Position numbers and translations under genes: made by a program
In this document: positions 50,470 to 62,676 of the stretch, one piece after another
Layout of the letters: each line of letters begins with the position of its first letter
Numbering within the stretch: position 1 is the first letter of the stretch
Notes under the pieces: generated by a model
What the model saw: the letters and a program-made list of their open reading frames with translations, nothing else
Told to the model about the DNA's origin: nothing
The model's database searches: none
Assembly (NCBI GenBank): GCA_013398055.1
Contig: VZRS01002789.1
Location: forward strand, 1,308,483 to 1,372,482
Length of the DNA stretch: 64,000 nucleotides
DNA from: Ifrita kowaldi
Taxonomy: Eukaryota > Chordata > Aves > Passeriformes > Cinclosomatidae
Direction of reading: 5' to 3'

Positions 50470-52898
50470 TCAAGAATCTGGGTATCTGACGTCCTCAGCA
50501 TGACAGAGCACAATCAATCCAAGAGGTTTCTGGAATATATTGATGATAACTTCCTTCTCCAATTAATACAGGAACCAACAAGGAGGGGCTGGACCTTGTT
50601 CCCTGATGCTGCGTTAAACCTTGTTCTCACCAGCAAGGAGGGGACGGGAGGCAATGTGGAGCTCAAGGGCAGCTTAGGCTGCAGTGATCATGAAATGGTG
50701 GAGTTCAAGATCCTTAGGGCAGTGAGGAGGGCACACAACCAGCTCACTGCCCTGGACTTCAGAAGAGCAGACTTATGCGTCTTCAGGGTCAAAGCCCTCT
50801 AGAGAAGTAGGGCCCAAGAAATATTCAAGGATCATCTCCTCTAAGGTCAGGAATGATGCATCCCAACAAAGAGGAAATAATGCAGAAATGTCAGGATATC
50901 TGTGTGGATGAAAAAGGAGCTCCTGGGTGAACTCAAACAAAAAAAGGAAGCTCACGGAGGATGGATGGAAGGAAGGATAGGTAGCCTGGGAAGAATTCTC
51001 CCAGAGGTTGTCCAAGCATCCAGGGGTCAGGTTAGGAAAGCTAAAACACTGAGAGAATTAAATCTGGCCAGGGACATCAAGAGCAACAAGAAAAGCTTCT
51101 ACAGGTACGTGAGAGATAGAAGGAAGACTAGGGAAAATGTGCGCCCTCTCCAGAAGGAAACAAGAGACCTGGTTATTGAGGATATGGAAATGGCTAAGGA
51201 ATTCAATGAATTTTTTGCCTCAGTCTTCCACAGTTCAAGTCATAGAAAGCAAAATCAGGGACTGGGAAAAACCATGCACTGTAAGAGATCAGGTTTGAGA
51301 ACATCTACAGAACCCGAAGGGGCACAAGTCCATGTGACCTGATGAGATGCATCCAGAGGTCCTGAGGGAACTGGTGGAGGAAGTGGCTAAGCACTATCTG
51401 TCATGTTTGGGAAGTTGTGGCAGCCTGCTGAAGTTCCCACTGACTGGAAAAGTGGAAACACAGCTTCCATTTTTCAATTGACAGGCCAGTCAGTCTCACC
51501 TTGATGCCCAGCAAGATCATGGAGCAGATCCTCCTGAAAACTATGCTAAGGCACATGGAGAATAAGGAGGCAATTTGTGACAGCCAATATGGCTTTACTA
51601 AGGGCAAATGATGCCTGAAAAATCTGGGGGCCTTCAGTGATGAGGTTACAGCATTGGCATTTTACACTGCCCCACATGACATCCTTGTCTCTAAACTGGA
51701 GAGACATGGATTTGACAGGTAGACCACTCAGTGGATTAACGAATTGGCTGGATGTTCACACTCAAAAGTCAATGACTCAATGTCCACAAGGAGAGAAGAG
51801 TGATGAGTGGCATTTCTCAGGGTTTGGTACTGGGACTGGTGTTGTTTAACATCTTTGTCACCAATATGAATGGTGGATTGAGGGCACCCTCAGCAACTTT
51901 GCCAGCAACACCTGTGTCGTGCAGTTGCGGTGCTGGAGGGAAGCGATGCCACCCAGAGGGATCTGGACAGGCTTGAGAGGTGGGCCTGTGCAAATCCCAT
52001 GAAGTTCAACAAGCGCAAGGTTCTGCACCCAGGTCAGAGCAATCCCAAGAACAAATACAGGCTGAGCAGAGAATGGACTGAGAGCAGCCCTGAGGACAAG
52101 GACCTTGGGGTGTTGGTTGATGAGCAGCTCAAAACAACTGGAAAACTACAGAATCATAGAATAGTTAAGGTAGGAAAAGACCTCTGACATCATCAAGTCC
52201 AAGCATCAACCTAGCGCCGCAATCATGTTCACCACTAAACCATGTCCTCAAGTGACAGAGCCACATGTTCCCATATCCATGTGTGCTTGCAGCCCAGAAA
52301 GCCAAATGTATCCTGGCCTGCATCAAAAGCAGTGTGGGCAACAGGTTGAGAGGTGATTCTGCTCCTCTGCTCTGCTCTGGTGAGACCCCACCCTAGAGTG
52401 CTGTGTCCAGCTCTGAAGACCCTCATTACAGGAAAGATATGGACCTGTTGGAGTGAGATCAGAAGAGGGTCATGGAAACCATCAGGAGGCTAGAGCATCT
52501 CTTCTGTGGAGACAGGCTGAGAGTGTTTGGGTTGTTAAGTCAGGAGAAGAGAAGGCTCTGAGACCTTCTAGCCTTAAAGGTAGGCTACAGGAGAGCTGGA
52601 GAGGGAGCTTTTAGAGGGACATGTAGTGATAGGACAAAGGGGAATGACTTTAAACCAAAAGAGGGTAGGTTTCGATCAGATATAGGGAAGAAATTCTTTA
52701 CTGTCAGGGCAGTATCCCCTGGCACAGGTTGCCCAGAGAAGTTGTGGATGCCCTGTCCCTGGCAGTGTCCAGGACCAGCTTGCATGGGGCTTTGAGCAAC
52801 ATGGTATGTTGGAAGGTGTCCCTGCCCATGGCAGAGGGGGTTGTAACGAGATGATCTTTAAGGTCCCTTCCAACCTAAACCATTCTGTGATTCTATGA
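50470..52898 (+). mobile_element. CR1 LINE, plus strand, 5'-truncated (about 2.4 kb)
   Basis: The longest CR1 in the window. It begins inside ORF2 near the end of the endonuclease region ('agcacaatcaatccaagaggtttctgg' at 50506). It continues through the linker (50902-51240) and reverse transcriptase ('agatcatggagcagatcctcc' at 51511), then the 3' UTR. It ends in the CR1 terminal repeat ATTCTGTGATTCTATGA at 52882-52898. The reading frame is broken by stops and small indels. At the catalytic FADD box (about 51896-51910) the sequence reads N-F-A-S-N-T, so both catalytic aspartates are lost. A second CR1 is nested at about 52148-52272. From 51428 onward the sequence is repeated at 53311-55193. 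Confidence 0.95.
52148..52272 (-). mobile_element. Nested CR1 3'-end fragment, minus strand
   Basis: Inside the plus-strand CR1, ACAGAATCATAGAATAG opens an antisense CR1 tail ('aagacctctgacatcatcaagtcc', 'cactaaaccatgtcctcaag'). The host CR1 3' sequence resumes at about 52273-52283 with TGTGCTTGCAGCCCAGAAAG. The tail type resembles the fragment at 15115. The insertion is therefore younger than its host element. Confidence 0.85.
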
Positions 52899-53310
52899 AT
52901 AAAGAAGATTTTATTTCAAAGTCATTATCTCTTTGTTTGCTCCCTACCTCTAAACATTAGCATTCTTTGTAGCTGTGGTACTCCATAACATGATGGTAAC
53001 CCTGCACTACAGAATAGTGAAGTTTGGCTTTGGTTGTTTCACAATCAAATCCACAGTGACTTCTCTAGCTAACAATAAAAGCACCTGCCACCCACTCCAG
53101 GAATAACATTTGACCAGCTCTATATTCGCTAACAAGCAGTGAGGGTCTTCTGATATTTGCAGAGTTTATTATTTCATTTGTTACAGAGTTTGTCAACAAA
53201 GATGAAAAATGTTACTTTACAGTACATTCACCTAAATAATACTTAGCTCCAGCTCGTTTAGTCCATTTTTTTTAATGTTCTGTGAAAGAAGGTTAAGCAA
53301 GAGGAGCAGA
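52899..53310. other. Sequence flanking the CR1, first copy
   Basis: Non-repetitive-looking 3' flank of the CR1, starting AATAAAGAAG. The identical sequence occurs again at 54782-55193. Confidence 0.7.
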
Positions 53311-53311
53311 N
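53311..53311. other. Single N at duplication junction (probable assembly gap)
   Basis: An ambiguous base lies exactly between the two copies of the 1883-bp block. Confidence 0.9.
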
Positions 53312-54781
53312 TGAAATTCCCACTGACTGGAAAAGTGGAAACACAGCTTCCATTTTTCAATTGACAGGCCAGTCAGTCTCACCTTGATGCCCAGCAAGAT
53401 CATGGAGCAGATCCTCCTGAAAACTATGCTAAGGCACATGGAGAATAAGGAGGCAATTTGTGACAGCCAATATGGCTTTACTAAGGGCAAATGATGCCTG
53501 AAAAATCTGGGGGCCTTCAGTGATGAGGTTACAGCATTGGCATTTTACACTGCCCCACATGACATCCTTGTCTCTAAACTGGAGAGACATGGATTTGACA
53601 GGTAGACCACTCAGTGGATTAACGAATTGGCTGGATGTTCACACTCAAAAGTCAATGACTCAATGTCCACAAGGAGAGAAGAGTGATGAGTGGCATTTCT
53701 CAGGGTTTGGTACTGGGACTGGTGTTGTTTAACATCTTTGTCACCAATATGAATGGTGGATTGAGGGCACCCTCAGCAACTTTGCCAGCAACACCTGTGT
53801 CGTGCAGTTGCGGTGCTGGAGGGAAGCGATGCCACCCAGAGGGATCTGGACAGGCTTGAGAGGTGGGCCTGTGCAAATCCCATGAAGTTCAACAAGCGCA
53901 AGGTTCTGCACCCAGGTCAGAGCAATCCCAAGAACAAATACAGGCTGAGCAGAGAATGGACTGAGAGCAGCCCTGAGGACAAGGACCTTGGGGTGTTGGT
54001 TGATGAGCAGCTCAAAACAACTGGAAAACTACAGAATCATAGAATAGTTAAGGTAGGAAAAGACCTCTGACATCATCAAGTCCAAGCATCAACCTAGCGC
54101 CGCAATCATGTTCACCACTAAACCATGTCCTCAAGTGACAGAGCCACATGTTCCCATATCCATGTGTGCTTGCAGCCCAGAAAGCCAAATGTATCCTGGC
54201 CTGCATCAAAAGCAGTGTGGGCAACAGGTTGAGAGGTGATTCTGCTCCTCTGCTCTGCTCTGGTGAGACCCCACCCTAGAGTGCTGTGTCCAGCTCTGAA
54301 GACCCTCATTACAGGAAAGATATGGACCTGTTGGAGTGAGATCAGAAGAGGGTCATGGAAACCATCAGGAGGCTAGAGCATCTCTTCTGTGGAGACAGGC
54401 TGAGAGTGTTTGGGTTGTTAAGTCAGGAGAAGAGAAGGCTCTGAGACCTTCTAGCCTTAAAGGTAGGCTACAGGAGAGCTGGAGAGGGAGCTTTTAGAGG
54501 GACATGTAGTGATAGGACAAAGGGGAATGACTTTAAACCAAAAGAGGGTAGGTTTCGATCAGATATAGGGAAGAAATTCTTTACTGTCAGGGCAGTATCC
54601 CCTGGCACAGGTTGCCCAGAGAAGTTGTGGATGCCCTGTCCCTGGCAGTGTCCAGGACCAGCTTGCATGGGGCTTTGAGCAACATGGTATGTTGGAAGGT
54701 GTCCCTGCCCATGGCAGAGGGGGTTGTAACGAGATGATCTTTAAGGTCCCTTCCAACCTAAACCATTCTGTGATTCTATGA
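53312..54781 (+). mobile_element. Second copy of the CR1 3' part (probable false duplicate)
   Basis: Matches 51429-52898 at a constant offset of 1883. The only difference I see is at 53316 (A for G), three bases from the junction side. The nested minus-strand CR1 is duplicated too (about 54031-54155). Identity of both repeat and unique flank points to an assembly duplicate rather than a second insertion. Confidence 0.9.
54031..54155 (-). mobile_element. Nested CR1 tail, second copy
   Basis: Same sequence and same nesting as 52148-52272, carried along in the duplicated block. Confidence 0.85.
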
Positions 54782-55193
54782 ATAAAGAAGATTTTATTTC
54801 AAAGTCATTATCTCTTTGTTTGCTCCCTACCTCTAAACATTAGCATTCTTTGTAGCTGTGGTACTCCATAACATGATGGTAACCCTGCACTACAGAATAG
54901 TGAAGTTTGGCTTTGGTTGTTTCACAATCAAATCCACAGTGACTTCTCTAGCTAACAATAAAAGCACCTGCCACCCACTCCAGGAATAACATTTGACCAG
55001 CTCTATATTCGCTAACAAGCAGTGAGGGTCTTCTGATATTTGCAGAGTTTATTATTTCATTTGTTACAGAGTTTGTCAACAAAGATGAAAAATGTTACTT
55101 TACAGTACATTCACCTAAATAATACTTAGCTCCAGCTCGTTTAGTCCATTTTTTTTAATGTTCTGTGAAAGAAGGTTAAGCAAGAGGAGCAGA
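54782..55193. other. Sequence flanking the CR1, second copy
   Basis: Identical to 52899-53310, ending at GAGGAGCAGA. After it, true downstream sequence continues with ACTTTATTTTGACC. Confidence 0.85.
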
Positions 55194-55568
55194 ACTTTAT
55201 TTTGACCTTTGGGTGTAGTGTTATAAAATATTATATAAAAGATAGATATGGACTTGTCAGAGTCAATTACAAAGTCGCAGTGAAGTTAGAAAGCTCAGCT
55301 GAGCTGATAGCCAGCCCACACAGTAGTGAGTCATTTTTGCCCCATCACACATGAAAGCACGCAAGTAAGGCATGTCAATAGTGCGTCATACACATCTCAC
55401 CAATGGCTGCAGCTCCACTTGTGGACAAAATAAAGTTACTCACTGCACTCAGCTTCTCCTGAGACTCCAATAGCCCATGCTCAGGATGTCACACTGACAT
55501 TTCACAAACACAAAGAAGTTAATTCTGTTCTGCTCAACCAGCTCAGTTCTGTATAAATGCATCAGCCA
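55194..55568. other. Unassigned intergenic sequence
   Basis: Nothing recognisable. Confidence 0.5.
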
Positions 55569-55640
55569 GAGAAAAAGAAAAAGAAAAAGAAAAAGAAAAA
55601 GAAAAAGAAAAAGAAAAAGAAAAAGAAAAAGAAAAAGAAA
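55569..55640 (+). repeat. (AGAAAA)n microsatellite
   Basis: About twelve perfect GAAAAA hexamer units. Confidence 0.97.
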
Positions 55641-57453
55641 GTGCAGGGTTGCTGCTTCTGATTGAAATGCCTCTGCTTAAAACCATTACCAATTCAAGTG
55701 TGTTATTATTTAATATCTAGAGTAGAAAAATAAAATTATATTTAATGAGTGTGAAGATTGCAGAGGGACCTCAGGCATCTGGCTATAAGCCCACACAATA
55801 TGTGTTTGCCAGTGTGCTGTATCAACAAAAAGGACAAACCAGTGTCTTGGTAAACAAGAAAGGCTTGATTCAATTGCCCACACAGAGACATCTAATGTCA
55901 TTTAGGGTGTGCCATGGTGCCTGGTACAGACACCCAAGGCTGTCACAGCACCTAGAAAAGGCTTAAGGCTTGTAACCAGCAGTTAGGCAGCCTTTACAGC
56001 ATCTCAAGTGCCACAAGCTGATGTTTAGGGAGCCAAACTGATTTCTAATGTAAGTGGAGCCTTATCTATAAACAAATACATCAGTTTGCAGTGATTGTAT
56101 TTCCAACATCCAAATGACATGCCCAGTCTACTTCTGGTAGCCTTGACCCTTCCATCCCCAGGAATGAGTCTTGACCAGCTGAGATGCTGTGGAGGAACTG
56201 ACACATTTGCACAGAATTGATATGTAGGGCCTGTGTACTTCTGGCATGGATGTCAAAGATGGTCTCAAACAGCCCTAGACACCCATGTTGAAATAACTGA
56301 ACTGTTTTCCGTGTCTAAGTTCCCATTTTAGCCAATGGATGAACTACTACTAATAATATAAATATTAATCAGTGAATGAGCAGTACAGTGAATGTAAGCT
56401 ATTGAGCACTTTAGAGATGCCTGCTGTTGGGTGATTTTCACTGTTCTCTGTTCTTCTTTGATTGCTGTGGGAGCTCAGACTCTTGTCTCATCTCCAAACA
56501 CCTACGTGTAGATCTCTGCCTCTGGATGTGCATCCTACTTAGTTTCTATATTGCATTTCCCCAAATACAAATGAGGATAGTAATAGCTGGCCTTTATTGG
56601 TGCCACTGTGGAGAGCATTCATTAGCACATCAGAAGTAGAGCTATCATGCTACTATGAGTGCAGCACCATGAGCAGCTGAAGAACACAACTGATTTAGGC
56701 AGCTTGCATTCAGTAAGTTCACTGTTCAAGAGTTCTCCGAGCACTTATAGCATGAGATACCTACAAATATCTGTAACGCACAGAAGTCACTAGAATCACC
56801 TTTTTGGGCCTGGATGGGGATGGACCAGGCAGTCCACCAAGCTGCCCAGTCTTCCAAATCCAGTTTCCAATTTCCTGCAAACTTCAGGCCCTTGGACGGC
56901 TAAATTGAGGAAGTGTGCATGGTCACACACAACCCTACCCTAACTTAGGACACCACCATGGCTTGTGGTCAGCTGGATAATGCTTCCCAAGTAATCACAG
57001 CATGCAGCTTGAGAAATATTTCTCAGATTTTTGGAGATGTGAAGTATAATCTTTTTTTTTTTTATTATTCTTCATTAGGACACATGATGAATGAAAAACC
57101 TCAATATGATTCTTTACTGAAACATTCTCTACTTTTATCATGATGTCATGGTTCAGTTCCTTAAATTAAGGGAGGAAACAGAACATAAAAATTTGATATA
57201 ATGGGGAAATTAAGCACTTTCCTTCCTAATTGCACTTCTATCAACTTCTGCTGAAAGACTCTTGCTATTTCCTCCTATTATTAAAATAACATAACAATTT
57301 TGTTACCCCAGTTCTCAGGAAATCTTCAGGGGTTTTTTAGTTCTTTTGCTCACTGGGTATGACAACTAAGAGAAAGAGAGAAAAATTACTACAGAAAGCA
57401 TTGTAGAGCCTGAAAATTGCTTTTTCATTCAATGGGGACAAAAATTTTCATGT
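55641..57453. other. Unassigned intergenic sequence
   Basis: About 1.8 kb with no recognised gene or named repeat. A poly(T) run lies at about 57052-57063. Confidence 0.5.
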
Positions 57454-57955
57454 TCACAGAGTCATATAATAGTTTTAGTTGGAAGGGACCTTAAAGACCA
57501 TTAAGTTTCCAATTCCTATGTCAGGGACAAGGACACCTTCCCTATATCACGTTGCTCAAAGGCCCATCCAACCTGACCTTGAACACTTTCATAGATGGAA
57601 CATCCACAACTTCTCTGGACAACCTGTTCCAGTGCTGCAACACTCTCACGGTAATTTTGCTTTTCTTTTATCTTGTCTAAACCCAGGTTCTTTCAATTTG
57701 AGGCTGTTCTACCTTGTCCTATCACTACATGCCCTCATAGCCCCCTTTAGGTACTGGAATGTTCTATAAGGTCTCCCTGGGGCCTTATCTTCTCCAGGCT
57801 GAACAACTCCAGCTCTCTTAGCCTGTCTTCATAGCAGAGATACTCCAGCCCGCTAATCATGGCCTTCCTCTGAACTCACTCTGACAGGTCCATGTCTTTC
57901 CTGTACTGATGGCTCCAGAGCTGGGCCCCAGAGAATCCCCTCCCTTAAACTGCAA
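57454..57955 (-). mobile_element. CR1 LINE 3' fragment, minus strand
   Basis: TCACAGAGTCATATAATAG then TTGGAAGGGACCTTAAAGACC, 'acaaggacaccttcc', 'acaacctgttccagtgctgc', 'aggctgaacaactccagctctc', 'tgacaggtccatgtctttcctg' and 'ggctccagagctgggcccc', truncated at about 57955. The 96-codon open frame 57479-57769 is antisense repeat. Confidence 0.94.
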
Positions 57956-59039
57956 AGTTCACATTATAAGGCTGAGCATGTCATAAATCCGTACACACAC
58001 AAAGATGTGTTTGTGTATTATCTAGTCAGGCTGCAGTCATATAACTTCATACAGACTGCACAGTATTTTCAGATTTATGTTTGAAGGGACACTGCTGGCT
58101 TGCAGTAGTAATGCTGCAATTAGAAATTTAAACTGGGACAGGAAGGAAGAAGAGAACACAGTCCAATGTAGAATGATCTCTTTCAGGAATAGGAGGCCTG
58201 GAATCTCTCCTAAACTCCTGTAAAATTAAAAGCAGAGAGTTTTGCAGTCTGTGGTCAGCAAAAACCCCAGAGACCATAGATATGACCTAATACTGTGTGT
58301 ATGTAAAAGGAACACTGAGTGAGTGCTTCAAGCATTAAAATAAGCCTAAACTTCTTAGGAGTATTGTATAACCCTGATAACTAATTTCTAATACTGGTTA
58401 ACTAATAGCTATGGGGTCTTGATTCTGGATCTGACCCTGTAAAACATCCAGGAGCCTGTTTAACATAAATCTTACCCAGCTAGAGACACTCACATCTCAG
58501 TTGGCAATGGAGAGGCATTTCCAGGTGTTTCCCCAGAAGCATTCGCGTGACCCACCTTACAGACATCAAACCAGAATAAGGTGAGTCATGACTGTAGAGG
58601 GGAATCAGGGTGACTAACTCAGATATGAGGGCCTGCAATGCAAATGCTTGGAGGTGGTCAGATGAGTCCTGCCTTGACAGACCAGGAGCGTTTGCAAGAT
58701 AACCACAGGGCTAGAAAACAGACGGGGGGAGTACAAAAAGTATTACAATGTGGTTAGTCATCCTGATAGCTACTCGTGTAATATAAAATTGGTCAGTCTT
58801 TAATTGACTCCATCCGTCTTTAGAGGGATGTGATTTACTGGACTTTCCCCTTTTCTCATGCTTTTTCTTGTCATGTTGTATCAGTCTGGGCAGAATTTCA
58901 CATAGATCTCAGGGGCCCTAAGCTTCCATATCAAGTTTTGGGCAATAGTTAAAATAAAACTGAGCATTTAGTCTCATAAAAGTCTGGATGCAGATTCCAG
59001 TCACTTCAGATATTATCAGAAGGGAAATAGAATTTAATG
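57956..59039. other. Unassigned intergenic sequence
   Basis: No gene or named repeat recognised. Confidence 0.5.
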
Positions 59040-59295
59040 CCCGCCCCCCCGCTCCAGAGAACAACAACAGCAACAAAACCAAAACAACAGCTACAAAACA
59101 AACAAACAAAAATAACCAACAAAAAACCCCACAACAAAACCCAACAAAACAAAAAACAAAAAGAAAAACCAACAAAACCAATCAAAAACAAACTAACAAA
59201 AAAAAGCCAAAAACCAAAAAACACCACCAAAAAAACCCCCCCAAAACACAACAACAACAACAACAAAAACTAAACAAAACAACCCCTAAAAAAAT
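59040..59295 (+). repeat. A/C-rich low-complexity tract, about 250 bp
   Basis: A C-run (59043-59050) leads into about 240 bp of almost pure A and C with CAA, CAAA and CAAAA units. Open frames of 78-116 codons on both strands through it are compositional artefacts. Confidence 0.92.
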
Positions 59296-62200
59296 ACACC
59301 AGAGAAAATCTAGGGGAAAAGTGGTAACTATAGTATAATTTCAGTAGCAGCAATCTTATATCATACCAGGACCAACAATTTTGATGGCCAGTACCAAGTC
59401 TTACAAGCATACAAAGTTTTTCAGAAGCTTTTTTTCTAACATAATAATTAAGTACATTAAGTAATTCAGAAAAAAAAAAGTTGAAAAAGTTGTAGCTTTT
59501 TTTCCTCAGACTGAATGTATTTTCTACTTGTGCAGAAAATTTGTATATCACTAAAGGACTCTTCATGCTGAGAATGTACTAGAAGTTCATAAAGATGTCT
59601 CTAATGCTATTTTCTTTACACTGACTCAATTGGATCTTTGTGAACTTTTTTTACCCATTAATCATAAAGCCAACGTGACAATTAGCAAAGCTGTCAAATG
59701 TTCAGCTCAGTCCTGGCAGCTTTATCACTAGGATGTGATAGATGTTAATTGCAACAACATTCTGTAAACATCAACCGAAGTCATTTCATGAGCTTATAGT
59801 TCATGTGAGTCTCCTGCATTTCAGGTAGTGATTTGAAGAAAAAGGAGATAGCCACTGATGCTTGATTTGTGGCCTTCCCATTGCCACATTGGTGGTATTG
59901 TGTGAAAGACTGCTAGAGAATACAAAATGTGTCATGTTCAAATGGGGGATTCCAGATGGACTCACTGAGCTCAGTAAAGTGACACCGAGAAAGATCATTA
60001 ACAGAATTGTTCTTTGAAGCCAAAAGATTTTGCACGGTGTTTGGTCAAGTTGACAGCATCAATCATGTTCTCAACATTTACCAAAGAAATCTGTCAATTT
60101 TGTCCTATACCTAAGATACTTCAGACCAGACTTTGGCTGCATGCATACTTTTAGAAAGTGGTAAATGTTCATCATCGCTTTTTTACTTTCTTGGCATATC
60201 TGTCCTACATTAGCATATCAACGGAGCCATAAAATCTGCTCCATTGTCCAGATATTCATCAGCATGTTCCCTTTTGAAATACTAATGAAATACAGCAAAT
60301 CAAGCTGGTGCAGAAAGCTATGAACACATTTGTGTGCCAGCTTTGATGATCTGCCTCTTCCTAGTTTCAGTGGGTTTTCATCTATACTGACACTGTCTCT
60401 TTGTAGTATGCAATTGTTAATAAGGTCTGGGAGATTATTTGTGGTTTTGCATCAGCTGACCATGTCCTGTGGCTCCATTGCTGCCAAGAAGAAACAAAGC
60501 CCACAGACAGTTATATCCCACACTCTCTGACCTCTCAAAGGACACAGATGAGTCATAAGTTGATGATGCCTTTCTTCCGAACTGCCTGTTGTTGTAGGAA
60601 TTGCATGGTAGATTTTAGATATTTTCCATCAGAATCAATATATAGTGGCACTCATTTCTCTGAAACCTTTATTTCTGACAAGATAATCACTGTTTTTAGC
60701 TACTCTTCTGGAACATGTAATAGTTTTACTAGTACTATACAAGCATCTCAGACTTTAGGAGAAGTAGCTATTTTGATCATTTGAGGGCCAAACATGACTA
60801 AAATCCCCTTTAGTCCTGGAGTTAATGCTGACACATTGTAAAGATGTATCTACTGGTTTAGAAACATACACTATACTTTTCCATGTATGCCATGTCTCTG
60901 CTCCAGCTGTCCTGGGCCTCATAAGAATCCTACACTTTCTTGGAGGAGATCCTTATAAACTGCCTCTGTTCCATAAAGTTTTTCACTACAGTGAGGAAGG
61001 CTTAGTCCACATTTTACCATTCCCATCGTAAAAAGGCAGGGGTATTAAGATGCAGAAAAAGACACTGGCAATGCTTTGCAACATATCCAGTTACAAAAAA
61101 AATAATAATTAAAAAAAAAAAAAATAAATAAAATCCTGCCACTGGAACATTGAAACCACGAGGAGAAACCCTCGGGCTCTTCCCATTCTTCAAGAAGAAT
61201 GATCCGGCTGCATNAATAATAACAGGCAGTCTGATGTCACTAGAAAATAATTTAGAAGTATGGACAGAGACACTATCCAAAGTGAAAATACCTGGATACC
61301 TTCTTTTTATTTCATCAGACAATGCTTAGCTCTTAGAGATTTCAGACAAATATCTGTGTTTTGGGTCCATTTCCAAGTTTCATAAGGCCAGTTGTAGGTC
61401 ACTGGTATTTCTTCTTAGCTTTCAGGGAGAAGTCCAGAGAGTTCACCACCACAATGAGGACCCCACTTTGTGCTTTCAGCCCCCACAGGATATAGGACAG
61501 CCAGGTCCTGAAGTGCAGTGTTGAGATGGGTTAAATTGGAGGCTAAGTTTTCAGGTGTGTTAACATTAAGTTCACACAGGTCACAGGAAAGGTCTGTAAC
61601 AATCTAATGGCTGTTTTAAACAGGCAAGATTTAATGTGGCACCCTTTAAGCTGTTGTCAATTTAATTATCCAAATAGAGCGTTAAAAGCTAACATAGAAC
61701 CAAATAGTATATTCTCATACCACTTCTTTCTGCTCAGAACACCAAGTAATCCAACAGATATGCTGCAATTTCGAAATAAAACAGCACAACTTTTTATTGT
61801 ATTATGTTAAAATGATTTCTAAATTAATATTAATTATATTTTTACTATATTTTATTTATAACTTTTTATTTCTTTTTATTTTGAGTACACAACTACTATA
61901 CCGAAAAATAAAACATGGAGAAACATGAATCCTATTTCAGTTCTTCCTGTTCTTGACAGATTTTTACTTTATGCTCATCAGCCTAATTTCTTAGTTCCTT
62001 CCCACCCCAGGTGATTCCAACAGCTGAGGTGTGCAGAGCTCATCGTTGTGGAGTGTATTGTTTGGTGCTGTGTGTTGCCAAATGCTTTATTGGAGAATGC
62101 CTGGCCACAGAAATACCCCTTTCAGTGACAGCAGAAAAGGCAGCAGTGTTTCCAAAAGCCATTTGCTCTGATTGGAGATCACTCCACAGCCTGGAGAACT

Positions 62201-62618
62201 CCCCAAAGAGCCCTACAGCTTGGTGCATGAGCACCCTCCATGGCAAAGGTCTGAAGGTGACCACAAGCAGGCATGAACACCAGGACTCCTCTGGTAATCT
62301 GGACTGCCTGGTTCTTGTTCTCCCAAAGCTGCTTCCTCTAGCCCAGGAGGTGTTCCCTGTGCCCTCCCAGGGCTGACCACAGCCTTTACTCCTCTCCTCA
62401 CCAAAGTTTCACTTAAAGGAGATCTGGAGGTGTAAACAGACTCTTGATGCTGTCTTGTGCTAGACATTCCCACCAGCTGTAAGGGAACAGAAAATAATTT
62501 CGACTCAAAATGTTCAACATAAATCTGCACTAATTTTGGTCATTGTTGTCTTTCACTACAGAGGACTCAGCCATAATTCTGGCACAGATCTTACATCTAA
62601 CTGCCCTTGGGATTTATA
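59296..62618. other. Unassigned sequence with one N
   Basis: No gene or named repeat can be supported in this 3.3 kb. An A-rich patch lies at 61096-61132 and a single N at 61214. Minus-strand segments between 59780 and 61560 read protein-like in places, but stops occur at about the random rate. An open frame at 62011-62376 (+, 121 codons) follows a polypyrimidine-CAG at about 62008. Confidence 0.4.
61214..61214. other. Single N
   Basis: Ambiguous base or one-base gap. Unlike the N at 53311, no flanking duplication is visible. Confidence 0.9.
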
Positions 62619-62676
62619 GTATAATATAATATAATATAATATAATATAATATAATATAATATAATATAATATAATA
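62619..62676 (+). repeat. (ATAAT)n microsatellite
   Basis: About eleven perfect TATAA pentamer units. Confidence 0.97.

Noticed and set aside
50458..51342. Two open frames of 114 and 146 codons as possible host gene
   Set aside because: They are segments of CR1 ORF2, interrupted between 50802 and 50902.
58918..59338. Overlapping open frames of 78-116 codons, some resembling membrane proteins or asparagine/lysine-rich proteins
   Set aside because: Produced by the A/C-rich (or G/T-rich in reverse) low-complexity tract.
59780..61560. Protein-like segments on the minus strand suggesting a large pseudogene
   Set aside because: Several stretches read well, but stops in the best frame occur at about the random rate, frames switch often, the plus strand is equally open in places, and no family is recognisable.
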